This document shows positions 1-5,224 of a stretch of DNA of 5,523 bases, piece by piece. Each line of letters opens with the position of its first letter. Position 1 is the first letter of the stretch. Source of the stretch: an uncultured Anaeromassilibacillus sp. (lineage in GTDB: Bacteria > Bacillota > Clostridia > Oscillospirales > Acutalibacteraceae); contig CAMFTQ010000054.1 of the NCBI GenBank assembly GCA_945988865.1, forward strand, positions 1 to 5,523, in the 5' to 3' direction. The notes below the pieces were generated by a model, which saw only the letters and a list, made by a program, of their open reading frames with translations, was not told the DNA's origin and made no database searches. Both the position numbers and the translations under genes were made by a program.

Positions 1-16
1 GAATATACATAGTCGA

Positions 17-71
17 GAGCGCATGATTGTTAATCATGATGTCACTGGTTCGAGCCCGGTTGGGGGAGCCA
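17..71 (+). tRNA. 3' part of tRNA-Asn (anticodon GTT); 5' half missing or degenerate
   Basis: Bases 17-20 (GAGC) match the 3' strand of a D stem. The anticodon stem CATGA/TCATG (22-26, 34-38) encloses the loop TTGTTAA with anticodon GTT at 29-31, which reads Asn codons. A five-base variable loop follows, then a T arm ACTGG/CCGGT (44-48, 56-60) with loop TTCGAGC. The acceptor 3' strand TGGGGGA, discriminator G and encoded CCA end at 71. The 16 bases upstream do not supply the partner D-stem strand (GCTC) or the D-loop GG, so a normal complete tRNA is not supported even allowing for the window edge. It may be a 3' tRNA fragment left by site-specific integration, or a tRNA pseudogene with a deleted D arm. 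Identity of the 3' part is secure; functionality is doubtful. Confidence 0.75.
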
Positions 72-106
72 CAAAGTAGCTGTTGTATTAACAGTCCTAA
101 AAAGAA

Positions 107-136
107 AGCCGGGTAGCCCGAAAGGGTTGCCCGGTT
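107..136 (+). terminator. GC-rich hairpin with GAAA loop downstream of the tRNA fragment
   Basis: An 11-bp stem (109-119 with 124-134, including two G-T type pairs) is closed by a GAAA tetraloop at 120-123 and can extend two weaker pairs outward. On the plus strand the following bases (AGTGCCTTCTATAG) are only weakly T-rich. On the minus strand the hairpin is followed by CTTTCTTTTTAGG, a better U-tract. It therefore could terminate the tRNA transcript, a minus-strand transcript, or both. Confidence 0.55.
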
Positions 137-149
137 AGTGCCTTCTATA

Positions 150-196
150 GTATAAATTAATTGCAACAAAAAATAAAGAAAGCAGGTAATTTATAC
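150..196. repeat. 10-bp perfect inverted repeat in AT-rich spacer
   Basis: GTATAAATTA at 150-159 is the exact reverse complement of TAATTTATAC at 187-196, separated by 27 A-rich bases. No T-run or gene start is placed as a terminator or attenuator would need. The rest of the 137-259 spacer holds no ORF that I can support. Confidence 0.4.
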
Positions 197-259
197 AACA
201 AGTAGAAGCAGAAATCAATTGGTTTACCATGATGATTATACCATTTTTGTTTTTTGTTA

Positions 260-288
260 TTGACAAATAAACGTGCGTTTACTATAAT
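260..288 (+). promoter_or_regulatory. Consensus sigma-A promoter of the tetR-GNAT unit
   Basis: TTGACA at 260-265 and TATAAT at 283-288 are both perfect consensus and separated by the ideal 17 bp. Transcription should begin near 294-296, about 55 bases before the regulator's ATG. A promoter this strong is consistent with a gene kept off by its own repressor. Confidence 0.9.
268..281. promoter_or_regulatory. TetR-type operator 1, between -35 and -10
   Basis: TAAACGTGCGTTTA is a palindrome apart from its central TG. It fills most of the spacer between the -35 and -10 boxes, so a bound repressor would block RNA polymerase. Palindromes of this size upstream of a tetR gene are the usual autoregulatory sites of the family; binding is inferred. 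Confidence 0.75.
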
Positions 289-293
289 TTGTG

Positions 294-307
294 TAAACGC
301 ACGTTTA
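294..307. promoter_or_regulatory. TetR-type operator 2, at the transcription start
   Basis: TAAACGCACGTTTA is the exact reverse complement of operator 1, and the identity extends one base further (268-282 against 293-307). The centres are 26 bp apart, roughly two and a half helical turns. It covers the predicted transcription start. Confidence 0.75.
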
Positions 308-350
308 CTTATGTGAAGAGGAATTGTTTATTTGTTTTGGAGGGAACAAT

Positions 351-962
351 ATGGCTGATACTAAGGAGAAAATTTTATTAACAGCACTACAGCTATTTGC
401 AAGAGATGGTTATGAGGCTGTATCTGTGAGAAATATTGCAGAAGAGCTTGGAATTACCAAAGGCGCTCTATATAGGCATTATAAAAATAAGCGTGATATT
501 TTTGACAGCATTGTTGACAGAATGATACAGATTGACGCTCAAAGAGCAAAAGAATTTCAGATGCCGACTGAACAGTATGATAAAATGTCGGATTCCTATG
601 CAAATACATCGTTGGAGGATATAGAAAAATTTACGATTGAACAGCTGAAATTTTGGACAGAGGATAGCTTTGCGTTGCTCTTTAGAAGAATGTTGACTTT
701 GGAGCAATATAGAAATGCTGAAATGGCAGAGCTTTACAGTCAGTGCATTGTTGAGGGACCGGTTTCTTATATGGAGGATTTATTTCGAGAGCTGACAAAG
801 AAAGGTGTGTTAAAAGAAGAAAACCCCAGACAGCTTGCAGTAGAATATTATGCTCCGCTTTTTCTTCTTGTCAATATGTTCGACAATAACAGAGAAAACG
901 AGGAGTATGTTCAAATTCTGCGTAATCATACAAAACGGTTTATTCAAAATCATAAAAAGTAA
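351..962 (+). CDS. TetR/AcrR-family transcriptional regulator
   Basis: This 203-residue protein has the TetR layout. The N-terminal DNA-binding helices span about residues 3-48, with the helix-turn-helix around VSVRNIAEELGITKGALYRH (24-43) followed by the YKNKRDIF segment typical of the family. The C-terminal 150 residues are a variable, mostly helical ligand and dimer domain with no sequence-identifiable ligand. The ATG at 351 was chosen because GGAGGG (339-344) lies six bases upstream; an in-frame TTG at 324 would add nine residues that run through this ribosome binding site. The paired palindromes in its promoter indicate that it represses itself. The GNAT gene follows 18 bases after the stop and is probably co-transcribed and co-regulated. 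Family call is firm; inducer and wider targets are unknown. Confidence 0.93.
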   Translation: MADTKEKILLTALQLFARDGYEAVSVRNIAEELGITKGALYRHYKNKRDIFDSIVDRMIQIDAQRAKEFQMPTEQYDKMSDSYANTSLEDIEKFTIEQLKFWTEDSFALLFRRMLTLEQYRNAEMAELYSQCIVEGPVSYMEDLFRELTKKGVLKEENPRQLAVEYYAPLFLLVNMFDNNRENEEYVQILRNHTKRFIQNHKK

Positions 963-980
963 CAGAAAGGTTGAGGAAAA

Positions 981-1607
981 ATGATTAACAACAATATTGT
1001 AATTCGTTTAGAGAAAAAAGAGGAACATCGAGAGGTCGAAAACCTTGTAAGAGAGAGCTTTTGGAATGTGTACCGTCCCGGATGCTTTGAGCATTATGTA
1101 TTACATCAGCTTAGAAATGATCCTGCATTTGTTCCACAGCTTGATTTTGTTATGGAGCTTGACGGTAAGCTCATAGGTCAGAATATGTTTATGAGAGCAA
1201 ACATAAACACAGATGACGGAAGAACTATCCCTATAATGACAATGGGGCCTATTTGTATTACGCCGAATCTTAAAAGAAAGGGATACGGAAAAATTTTATT
1301 AGACTATTCTCTTGATAAAGCAAAGGAGCTTGGATGCGGTGCTGTTTGCTTTGAAGGAAATATCGACTTTTACGGAAAGAGTGGGTTTGCTTATGCAAGC
1401 GAATTCGGTATTCGTTATCACGGCTTACCGAAAGGGGAAGATGCGTCATTCTTTTTGTGCAAGGAATTGATTCCGGGATATTTAAACGGAATTACCGGAG
1501 AGTACGCAACACCGCAGGGTTATTTTGTAGATGAAACAGAGGTAGAAAAATTCGACAAGGAGTTCCCAATTAAGGAAAAATTAAGGCTTCCCGGTCAATT
1601 ATTTTAA
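981..1607 (+). CDS. GNAT-family N-acetyltransferase (YhbS-like)
   Basis: This 208-residue protein resembles the predicted acetyltransferases of the YhbS group (COG3153). A conserved beta strand and acetyl-CoA pyrophosphate-binding loop appear around GPICITPNLKRKGYGKILL (89-107), where K98-x-x-G101-x-G103 fits the R/Q-x-x-G-x-G/A signature. The FYGKSGF segment at 130-136 is the usual GNAT motif B end, with the tyrosine that often acts as general acid. The rest of the C-terminus (about 145-208) is a common extension in this group. Translation starts at the ATG behind GAGG (973-976) with four-base spacing, 18 bases after tetR, so it is probably the second gene of that transcript. It likely transfers an acetyl group to an amine of a small molecule or protein; the substrate cannot be read from the sequence. 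A drug-modifying role is possible from the TetR pairing but unproven. Confidence 0.88.
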   Translation: MINNNIVIRLEKKEEHREVENLVRESFWNVYRPGCFEHYVLHQLRNDPAFVPQLDFVMELDGKLIGQNMFMRANINTDDGRTIPIMTMGPICITPNLKRKGYGKILLDYSLDKAKELGCGAVCFEGNIDFYGKSGFAYASEFGIRYHGLPKGEDASFFLCKELIPGYLNGITGEYATPQGYFVDETEVEKFDKEFPIKEKLRLPGQLF

Positions 1608-1694
1608 GAGTAAAATAAGCAAGATTATAAAAATACACAAGCAAAAGGTGAAATGTCATTTGTTACCATTCACTAAGCAAAAATGCAAATCTGA

Positions 1695-2789
1695 CTAATT
1701 TAAGCTTTTATCATAAAAATCTATAAAATCTTCAAACAATTCTGAATTTAACATATTACACCACTTATCACGATTAAGATTGTTGTGCATATAATCAGCC
1801 TTGTCCTTTGAAAATCTTTCTTTATTTTCGTCAGCGTTATAGTCGTAATTGAGCGTTTCGAGCCATTTATCAAATTTTGCGTTAAATTCATCAAGATAGG
1901 TATGATCATAGTAAACATAGTTATGTCCTTTATTCTCAAGACGAATAAAGCTAAAACGTGGATCGTCCTTGAATTTTTCATAATAGACGTCGTATCCATA
2001 CTCGATAGGAACAGCATCATCATCTGAGCTATGCACAATCATAACAGATGATGTGGACGCAGAAAAGCCATCCATAGCAGTGTTCAAAGCATAGTTACCA
2101 TAATTTATTGCTTCGTGCAGTTTTACAAACGGCATCATCAAATAGATACCGTTTCCTACCTGATTTTTTCCTTCTGCTTCTATTATATCTGATGAACGGT
2201 TAAAGCCTGAACACGATATAACAGCTTTTACCTCCGGATGATATGTAAGCACACTGCACACACTGTAGCCGCCCCAGCTGTGTCCGAATAAAACTATGGG
2301 CAATTCTGGAAAATTTCCACTCTCTTCTACAAATGATATTGCGTGGTCAAGATCAATAACTCCCTGTGGAAGTCCTCCAACTCCTTCGCCCTCGCTTTCA
2401 TCATTTCCGGTAGCATCATAAGCAAAAACATAGTAGCCACGTTGAGCAAAATAATTCGCAGAGTCCATATAAGTATTATGTCCGCCGCTACCAAAGCCGT
2501 GTACCATTACAACAATACCACGTTGATTTTCTCCGGCACTATACATATATCCTGTAAGCTTCTGTCCTTTGTCTGAAGGAAATTCATATTTCGTACGCTG
2601 TAATCCGTCAAAATCATCTACATACAGCATCAGAGGCTCATAGCTTTCAAAACGCTTATTGAAATTGTCGTTGTATATCATCACAGACAATACCCAATCG
2701 CCGGCAATCATTAGTACAGCAATAATACACAACACAATAACGAGAATCTTTTTCTTTTTAGATTTTGCTTTTTTCATTTTTTTTATCAT
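1695..2789 (-). CDS. Membrane-anchored alpha/beta hydrolase
   Basis: The protein (364 residues from the first ATG) begins with a lysine-rich stretch (K3-K14) and one hydrophobic helix at about 15-38. This suggests an N-terminal anchor with the catalytic domain outside the cytoplasmic membrane. The alpha/beta hydrolase core includes HGFGSGG (97-103, oxyanion-hole loop), the nucleophile elbow GHSWGG with Ser171, HSSDDDAVP (253-261, likely acid Asp257), and KGHNY with His289. The complete Ser-Asp-His triad argues for an active serine hydrolase such as an esterase or peptidase of the COG1073/COG1506 type; the substrate is unknown. The tail after about 312 is acidic and not obviously part of the fold. 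The first ATG at 2789 touches AAAGGG with no spacer. The ATG at codon 5 (2777), twelve bases past GGG, may be the true start, giving 360 residues. It converges on the GNAT gene and is transcribed alone. Confidence 0.88.
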   Translation of the reverse strand: MIKKMKKAKSKKKKILVIVLCIIAVLMIAGDWVLSVMIYNDNFNKRFESYEPLMLYVDDFDGLQRTKYEFPSDKGQKLTGYMYSAGENQRGIVVMVHGFGSGGHNTYMDSANYFAQRGYYVFAYDATGNDESEGEGVGGLPQGVIDLDHAISFVEESGNFPELPIVLFGHSWGGYSVCSVLTYHPEVKAVISCSGFNRSSDIIEAEGKNQVGNGIYLMMPFVKLHEAINYGNYALNTAMDGFSASTSSVMIVHSSDDDAVPIEYGYDVYYEKFKDDPRFSFIRLENKGHNYVYYDHTYLDEFNAKFDKWLETLNYDYNADENKERFSKDKADYMHNNLNRDKWCNMLNSELFEDFIDFYDKSLN

Positions 2790-2821
2790 CCCTTTGATTT
2801 ATTGTTGGTCGGCAGATAAAT

Positions 2822-2850
2822 ATTCTAAATAGTCACAATTATTTGAACAA
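2822..2850 (-). promoter_or_regulatory. Possible proximal promoter of the hydrolase gene
   Basis: On the minus strand TTGTTC (2850-2845) and TAGAAT (2827-2822) are separated by 17 bases, about 33 bases upstream of the first ATG. Both boxes deviate from consensus, so this is weaker than the distal promoter at 2963-2991 and may be chance in AT-rich DNA. Confidence 0.4.
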
Positions 2851-2855
2851 TTTAA

Positions 2856-2887
2856 GCATATTCACAGATAAGGCTTTGAATATATGC
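2856..2887 (-). other. Hairpin in the hydrolase leader
   Basis: GCATATTCA (2856-2864) can pair with TGAATATATGC (2877-2887), leaving a two-base bulge and a 12-base loop. If transcription starts at the distal promoter, this stem would lie in the 5' leader downstream of the terminator-like element. No function can be assigned. Confidence 0.4.
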
Positions 2888-2906
2888 AGTGCGTCCTCAT
2901 CGTAAT

Positions 2907-2949
2907 AAAAAAATCTCCCCTGGGACACATCGTTGAGAGGTGCGGGGAG
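2907..2949 (-). terminator. Terminator-like element in the hydrolase leader (attenuator or short RNA end)
   Basis: On the minus strand CUCCCC (2949-2944) pairs with GGGGAG (2920-2915), and a shorter inner stem GCAC/GUGU (2943-2940 with 2928-2925) is possible. After one A, seven consecutive Ts follow (2913-2907), the arrangement of an intrinsic terminator. It sits only about eight bases after the predicted start of the distal promoter and about 118 bases before the hydrolase ATG. It would therefore either end an RNA of roughly 50 bases or act as a conditional attenuator. Bases 2952-2949 (GGAC) can alternatively pair with GUCC (2926-2923), giving a pseudoknot-like competitor. Confidence 0.7.
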
Positions 2950-2962
2950 TCCTGTTGTTTTC

Positions 2963-2991
2963 ATTATATGTAATGTATGTGGATTTGTCAA
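2963..2991 (-). promoter_or_regulatory. Consensus promoter reading toward the hydrolase gene
   Basis: On the minus strand TTGACA (2991-2986) and TATAAT (2968-2963) are perfect consensus with a 17-base spacer. Transcription should start near 2956, immediately before the terminator-like hairpin at 2949-2907. It is the strongest promoter on this strand in the window and probably drives the hydrolase leader or an independent short RNA. Confidence 0.85.
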
Positions 2992-3231
2992 CTAAAACAT
3001 TCAATGCTTTCAATTACAGTTGGGGAGTGGTTTGACAGTTACGGATGGAATACAGATAATCATTATTTCTATGAGATTATCAATCGAAATGGAAAGACTA
3101 CATATATTCGGATGGCAATCAGTTTTGCGACTATTAGTATAAATTTTATTGCGCTTGTTTTTAAGCCTTTTATGATTTCTTTCACACACATACAAATAAC
3201 ACCTCGGCAAATTGACTTTCAGCCGAGGTGA
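2977..3231 (+). pseudogene. Possible remnant of an unrecognised plus-strand gene (84-codon ORF)
   Basis: The open frame contains one stretch with protein-like composition (about residues 14-46, including GEWFDSYGWNTDNHYFYE and NGKTTYIRM), followed by a hydrophobic, less convincing tail. There is no ribosome binding site before its ATG codons at 2977 or 3004, and the start region overlaps the minus-strand promoter at 2963-2991. The stop lies inside the terminator at 3200-3241, which intact genes normally precede. A decayed fragment of a former gene that used this terminator fits better than a working gene. I do not recognise the family, and a chance ORF remains possible. Confidence 0.25.
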
Positions 3232-3241
3232 TTTTGCTTTT
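3200..3241 (+). terminator. Intrinsic terminator, probably usable in both directions
   Basis: CACCTCGGC (3200-3208) and GCCGAGGTG (3222-3230) form a perfect 9-bp stem with a 13-base loop. The plus strand continues ATTTTGCTTTT; the minus strand continues TTATTTGTATG. It lies between two convergent gene remnants (2977-3231 plus, 3285-3460 minus), so it is most simply read as their old shared terminator. Confidence 0.8.
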
Positions 3242-3284
3242 ATAAGGACTATTACGTACATTCTGTAAAAGCAGCGGTAAAAAA

Positions 3285-3460
3285 TTATGGTGCGTTAATC
3301 ATTTTCAAAAAGCTTTCCTCTTCAAGGGTAATTTTTTCATCTGCAATAGCACTCATAACAACGCCGAAACACAGTTTGGGTGCATTTGTATTAAATAATA
3401 GATTTGTTTCAAACAAGAACCGTATTCTTTAGACAGCCAATCAAAGCTATGGTTGTTTAA
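3285..3460 (-). pseudogene. Frameshifted 3' remnant of an unknown gene
   Basis: On the minus strand, one frame from about 3428 to the TAA at 3285 encodes a protein-like C-terminus containing NAPKLCFGVVMSAIADEK and ending ITLEEESFLKMINAP. Upstream of about 3428 this frame is closed by a stop, but a neighbouring frame reads on with NNHSFDWLSKEYGS (roughly 3460-3418), as if one or two bases were gained or lost near 3410-3428. There is no start codon with a ribosome binding site, and the region upstream is taken over by the fru promoter. It is therefore a 5'-truncated, frameshifted fragment. The product family is not recognised. Confidence 0.45.
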
Positions 3461-3517
3461 TTTTGCATTATTTTGATAATTTTTGAAAAAATTTGATTAA
3501 ATATGCTTGACTTTTGA
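3461..3517 (+). promoter_or_regulatory. 10-bp phased TTTTG repeats upstream of the fru promoter
   Basis: Consecutive decamers TTTTGCATTA, TTTTGATAAT, TTTTGAAAAA and ATTTGATTAA begin at 3461, 3471, 3481 and 3491. A further TTTTGA occurs at 3512-3517, across the end of the -35 box. T-tracts in register with the helix can bend DNA and act as an UP element, and DeoR-family repressors often bind short direct repeats. Either role is inference. Confidence 0.5.
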
Positions 3518-3543
3518 AATTTCGGTGCTATAATATAGTCAAG
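3506..3543 (+). promoter_or_regulatory. fru operon promoter flanked by an inverted repeat
   Basis: TTGACT (3507-3512) and TATAAT (3529-3534) are spaced by 16 bp, giving a start near 3541. A perfect inverted repeat, CTTGACT (3506-3512) and AGTCAAG (3537-3543), brackets the promoter, with one arm on the -35 box and the other on the transcription start. It is a candidate operator for the adjacent DeoR-type repressor. The predicted leader is very short, about 14 bases. Confidence 0.8.
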
Positions 3544-3549
3544 AGGTGA
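3542..3549 (+). promoter_or_regulatory. Ribosome binding site that fixes the fruR start
   Basis: AGAGGTGA sits six to seven bases before ATG 3555. The in-frame GTG at 3546 is part of this site and cannot itself be a sensible start. Confidence 0.8.
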
Positions 3550-3554
3550 ACGAA

Positions 3555-4304
3555 ATGCTTACACAAGAAAGATACCAGATGATATTGCAAATTCTCAACG
3601 AAAAAAATGCAGTAACTGTCAGCGAGCTTGCACAGGCTATCGGTACATCAGAATCAACAATAAGACGTGACCTCAATTCTCTTGACGATATGGGAAAACT
3701 CAACAAGGTTTTCGGCGGCGCTACCTCAATCAGACAGACAACGGGAATTTCTGAGGATACTGTAAGCAGTCGTGAAGCTATAATGAGCGATAACAAAAAC
3801 GCAATCGCCGCCTATAGCGCTACACTGATTAAAGATGATGACTTCGTCTATATTGACGCAGGTACAACCACCTCTCGTCTGATAGATTATATAGCCAACT
3901 ACAAGGCTACATACGTCACAAACGGTATTTCTCACGCAAGAAAGCTTATTCAGAAAGGTCTTACCGCATATATAATCGGCGGAAAAATGAAGCCGGCTAC
4001 CGAAGCTGTTGTCGGAGCAAAGGGCATTGAATCTATAAACAACTTCAACTTTACAAAAGCGTTTATGGGTGCAAACGGAATTGACATCGATTCAGGCTTT
4101 ACAACGCCTGATATTGATGAGGCTCTGATAAAGGAAGCCGCAATCAAAAAAAGCTATATGTCATTTGTTCTTGCAGATCACACAAAGTTCGGACGTGTAT
4201 TTCCGGTTACGTTTTCAAAGCTGAAAAAATGCTGTATAATTACCGACATTCTTGCCGATAAAAGATATGCTGACAAAACAGTGATAAAGGAGGTAATGGT
4301 ATGA
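3555..4304 (+). CDS. fruR: DeoR-family regulator of the fructose operon
   Basis: The protein has 249 residues, the usual DeoR/GlpR family length. The N-terminal winged helix-turn-helix spans about residues 4-57, with the recognition part TSESTIRRDLNSLDDMGKL (31-49) and the family-typical VFGGA (52-56). The C-terminal sugar-phosphate sensing domain carries DAGTTT (101-106), TNG (122-124), IGG (141-143), GANGID (172-177) and ADHTKFG (207-213), all characteristic positions. It overlaps fruK by four bases (ATGA), so the two genes are translationally coupled. It probably represses the operon, and itself, until a fructose-derived phosphate such as fructose-1-phosphate accumulates. The effector is inferred from relatives and context. 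Family assignment is firm; the fruR name rests on the neighbouring fruK and PTS genes. Confidence 0.93.
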   Translation: MLTQERYQMILQILNEKNAVTVSELAQAIGTSESTIRRDLNSLDDMGKLNKVFGGATSIRQTTGISEDTVSSREAIMSDNKNAIAAYSATLIKDDDFVYIDAGTTTSRLIDYIANYKATYVTNGISHARKLIQKGLTAYIIGGKMKPATEAVVGAKGIESINNFNFTKAFMGANGIDIDSGFTTPDIDEALIKEAAIKKSYMSFVLADHTKFGRVFPVTFSKLKKCCIITDILADKRYADKTVIKEVMV

Positions 4305-5206
4305 TTTACACAGTGACGCTTAACCCTTCTATTGATTACGTGGTAAGGCTTGACGAGCTAAAGACCGGTATAACAAACCGCACAAACAGCGAGGAATATT
4401 ACTGCGGCGGTAAGGGAATTAACGTATCCTGTGTTTTGGCAGAGCTTGATATGGAAAGCACAGCCTTCGGGTTTGTTGCAGGCTTTACGGGAGAGGCTAT
4501 CGAAAGCGGAATCCGCAACGATAAAATAATCACCGATTTTATAAAGCTTAATGACGGAATTTCAAGAATTAACATCAAAATTAAGGCTGATGTAGAAACT
4601 GAAATCAACTGTCAGGGTCCACACATAAACGAAAGCGAGCTTGAAAGACTGCTATGCAAGATTGACAGAATTACAGACGGTGACACACTTGTTATTGCAG
4701 GCAACATTCCAAGCACTATGCCCGACGACGTTTACGAAAGAATACTGAAACGGATTAAGGAAAAGAATGTCAGAATTGTAGTTGACGCTACAAAAAAGCT
4801 GCTTCTTAATTCTCTTAAATACAAGCCGTTTCTGATAAAGCCAAACCGTCAGGAGCTTTCGGAAATTTTTAATGTTGATGTCAAGACGCAGGAGGATGTC
4901 GAAAAGTACGCCAAGGAGCTTCAAAAAATGGGTGCGCAGAATGTTCTTATTTCGCTCGGACAGGACGGTGCGATGCTTATTGACGAGTTCGGCAAAAAGC
5001 ATAAAGCCGGTGTGCTGAAGGAAAAGGTCATCAACACCGTTGGCTCGGGCGACTCGATGGTAGCAGGATTTATTGCAGGCTATGAAAAAGAGAAAAGCTA
5101 CCCGTATGCACTGAAATTAGGCAGCGTCTGCGGAAATGCCACAGCATTTTTAAGCGGACTTGCCACAAAAGAAAAAATAAATGAATTACTCACAAAATTC
5201 AACTAA
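4301..5206 (+). CDS. fruK: 1-phosphofructokinase (PfkB family)
   Basis: This cytoplasmic ribokinase/PfkB-type sugar kinase of 301 residues should convert fructose-1-phosphate and ATP to fructose-1,6-bisphosphate. It opens with the IYTVTLNPSIDY segment (2-13) typical of 1-phosphofructokinases and tagatose-6-phosphate kinases. The first PfkB signature begins at GGKGIN (36-41). KPN (180-182) and GQDGA (220-224) are also present. The second signature NTVGSGDS (245-252) contains the anion-hole glycines and the catalytic base Asp251. AAAGGAGG (4286-4293) lies seven bases before the ATG, inside the 3' end of fruR. LacC (tagatose-6-phosphate kinase) is the main alternative from sequence alone; the DeoR regulator and the PTS EIIA gene that follows favour FruK. 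Confidence 0.93.
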   Translation: MIYTVTLNPSIDYVVRLDELKTGITNRTNSEEYYCGGKGINVSCVLAELDMESTAFGFVAGFTGEAIESGIRNDKIITDFIKLNDGISRINIKIKADVETEINCQGPHINESELERLLCKIDRITDGDTLVIAGNIPSTMPDDVYERILKRIKEKNVRIVVDATKKLLLNSLKYKPFLIKPNRQELSEIFNVDVKTQEDVEKYAKELQKMGAQNVLISLGQDGAMLIDEFGKKHKAGVLKEKVINTVGSGDSMVAGFIAGYEKEKSYPYALKLGSVCGNATAFLSGLATKEKINELLTKFN

Positions 5207-5224
5207 ACAAAAGGAGAGAAAAGT

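Noticed and set aside
324..350. TTG start giving a TetR protein nine residues longer
   Set aside because: The extra codons run through the GGAGGG ribosome binding site at 339-344, which is correctly spaced for ATG 351; TetR proteins normally begin just before the first helix, as ATG 351 gives.
1648..1673. Hairpin between the convergent GNAT and hydrolase genes (GTGAAATG with CATTCAC)
   Set aside because: Only seven AT-rich pairs with a bulge and no T-run on either strand; not convincing as a terminator.
1617..1684. Three AAGCAA direct repeats in the 1608-1694 spacer
   Set aside because: Short, irregularly spaced A-rich words expected by chance at this base composition.
3010..3261. Minus-strand ORF of 83 codons
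   Set aside because: No ribosome binding site, basic and low-complexity composition, runs through the terminator at 3200-3230, and the plus strand is more protein-like.
3546..3554. GTG start for the DeoR-type regulator
   Set aside because: The GTG is itself part of the AGAGGTGA ribosome binding site for ATG 3555, and DeoR proteins typically start with an M-x-x-x-E-R pattern as seen from 3555.
4652..5002. Minus-strand ORF of 116 codons inside fruK
   Set aside because: Antisense shadow of a well-conserved kinase gene, with no start signals of its own.
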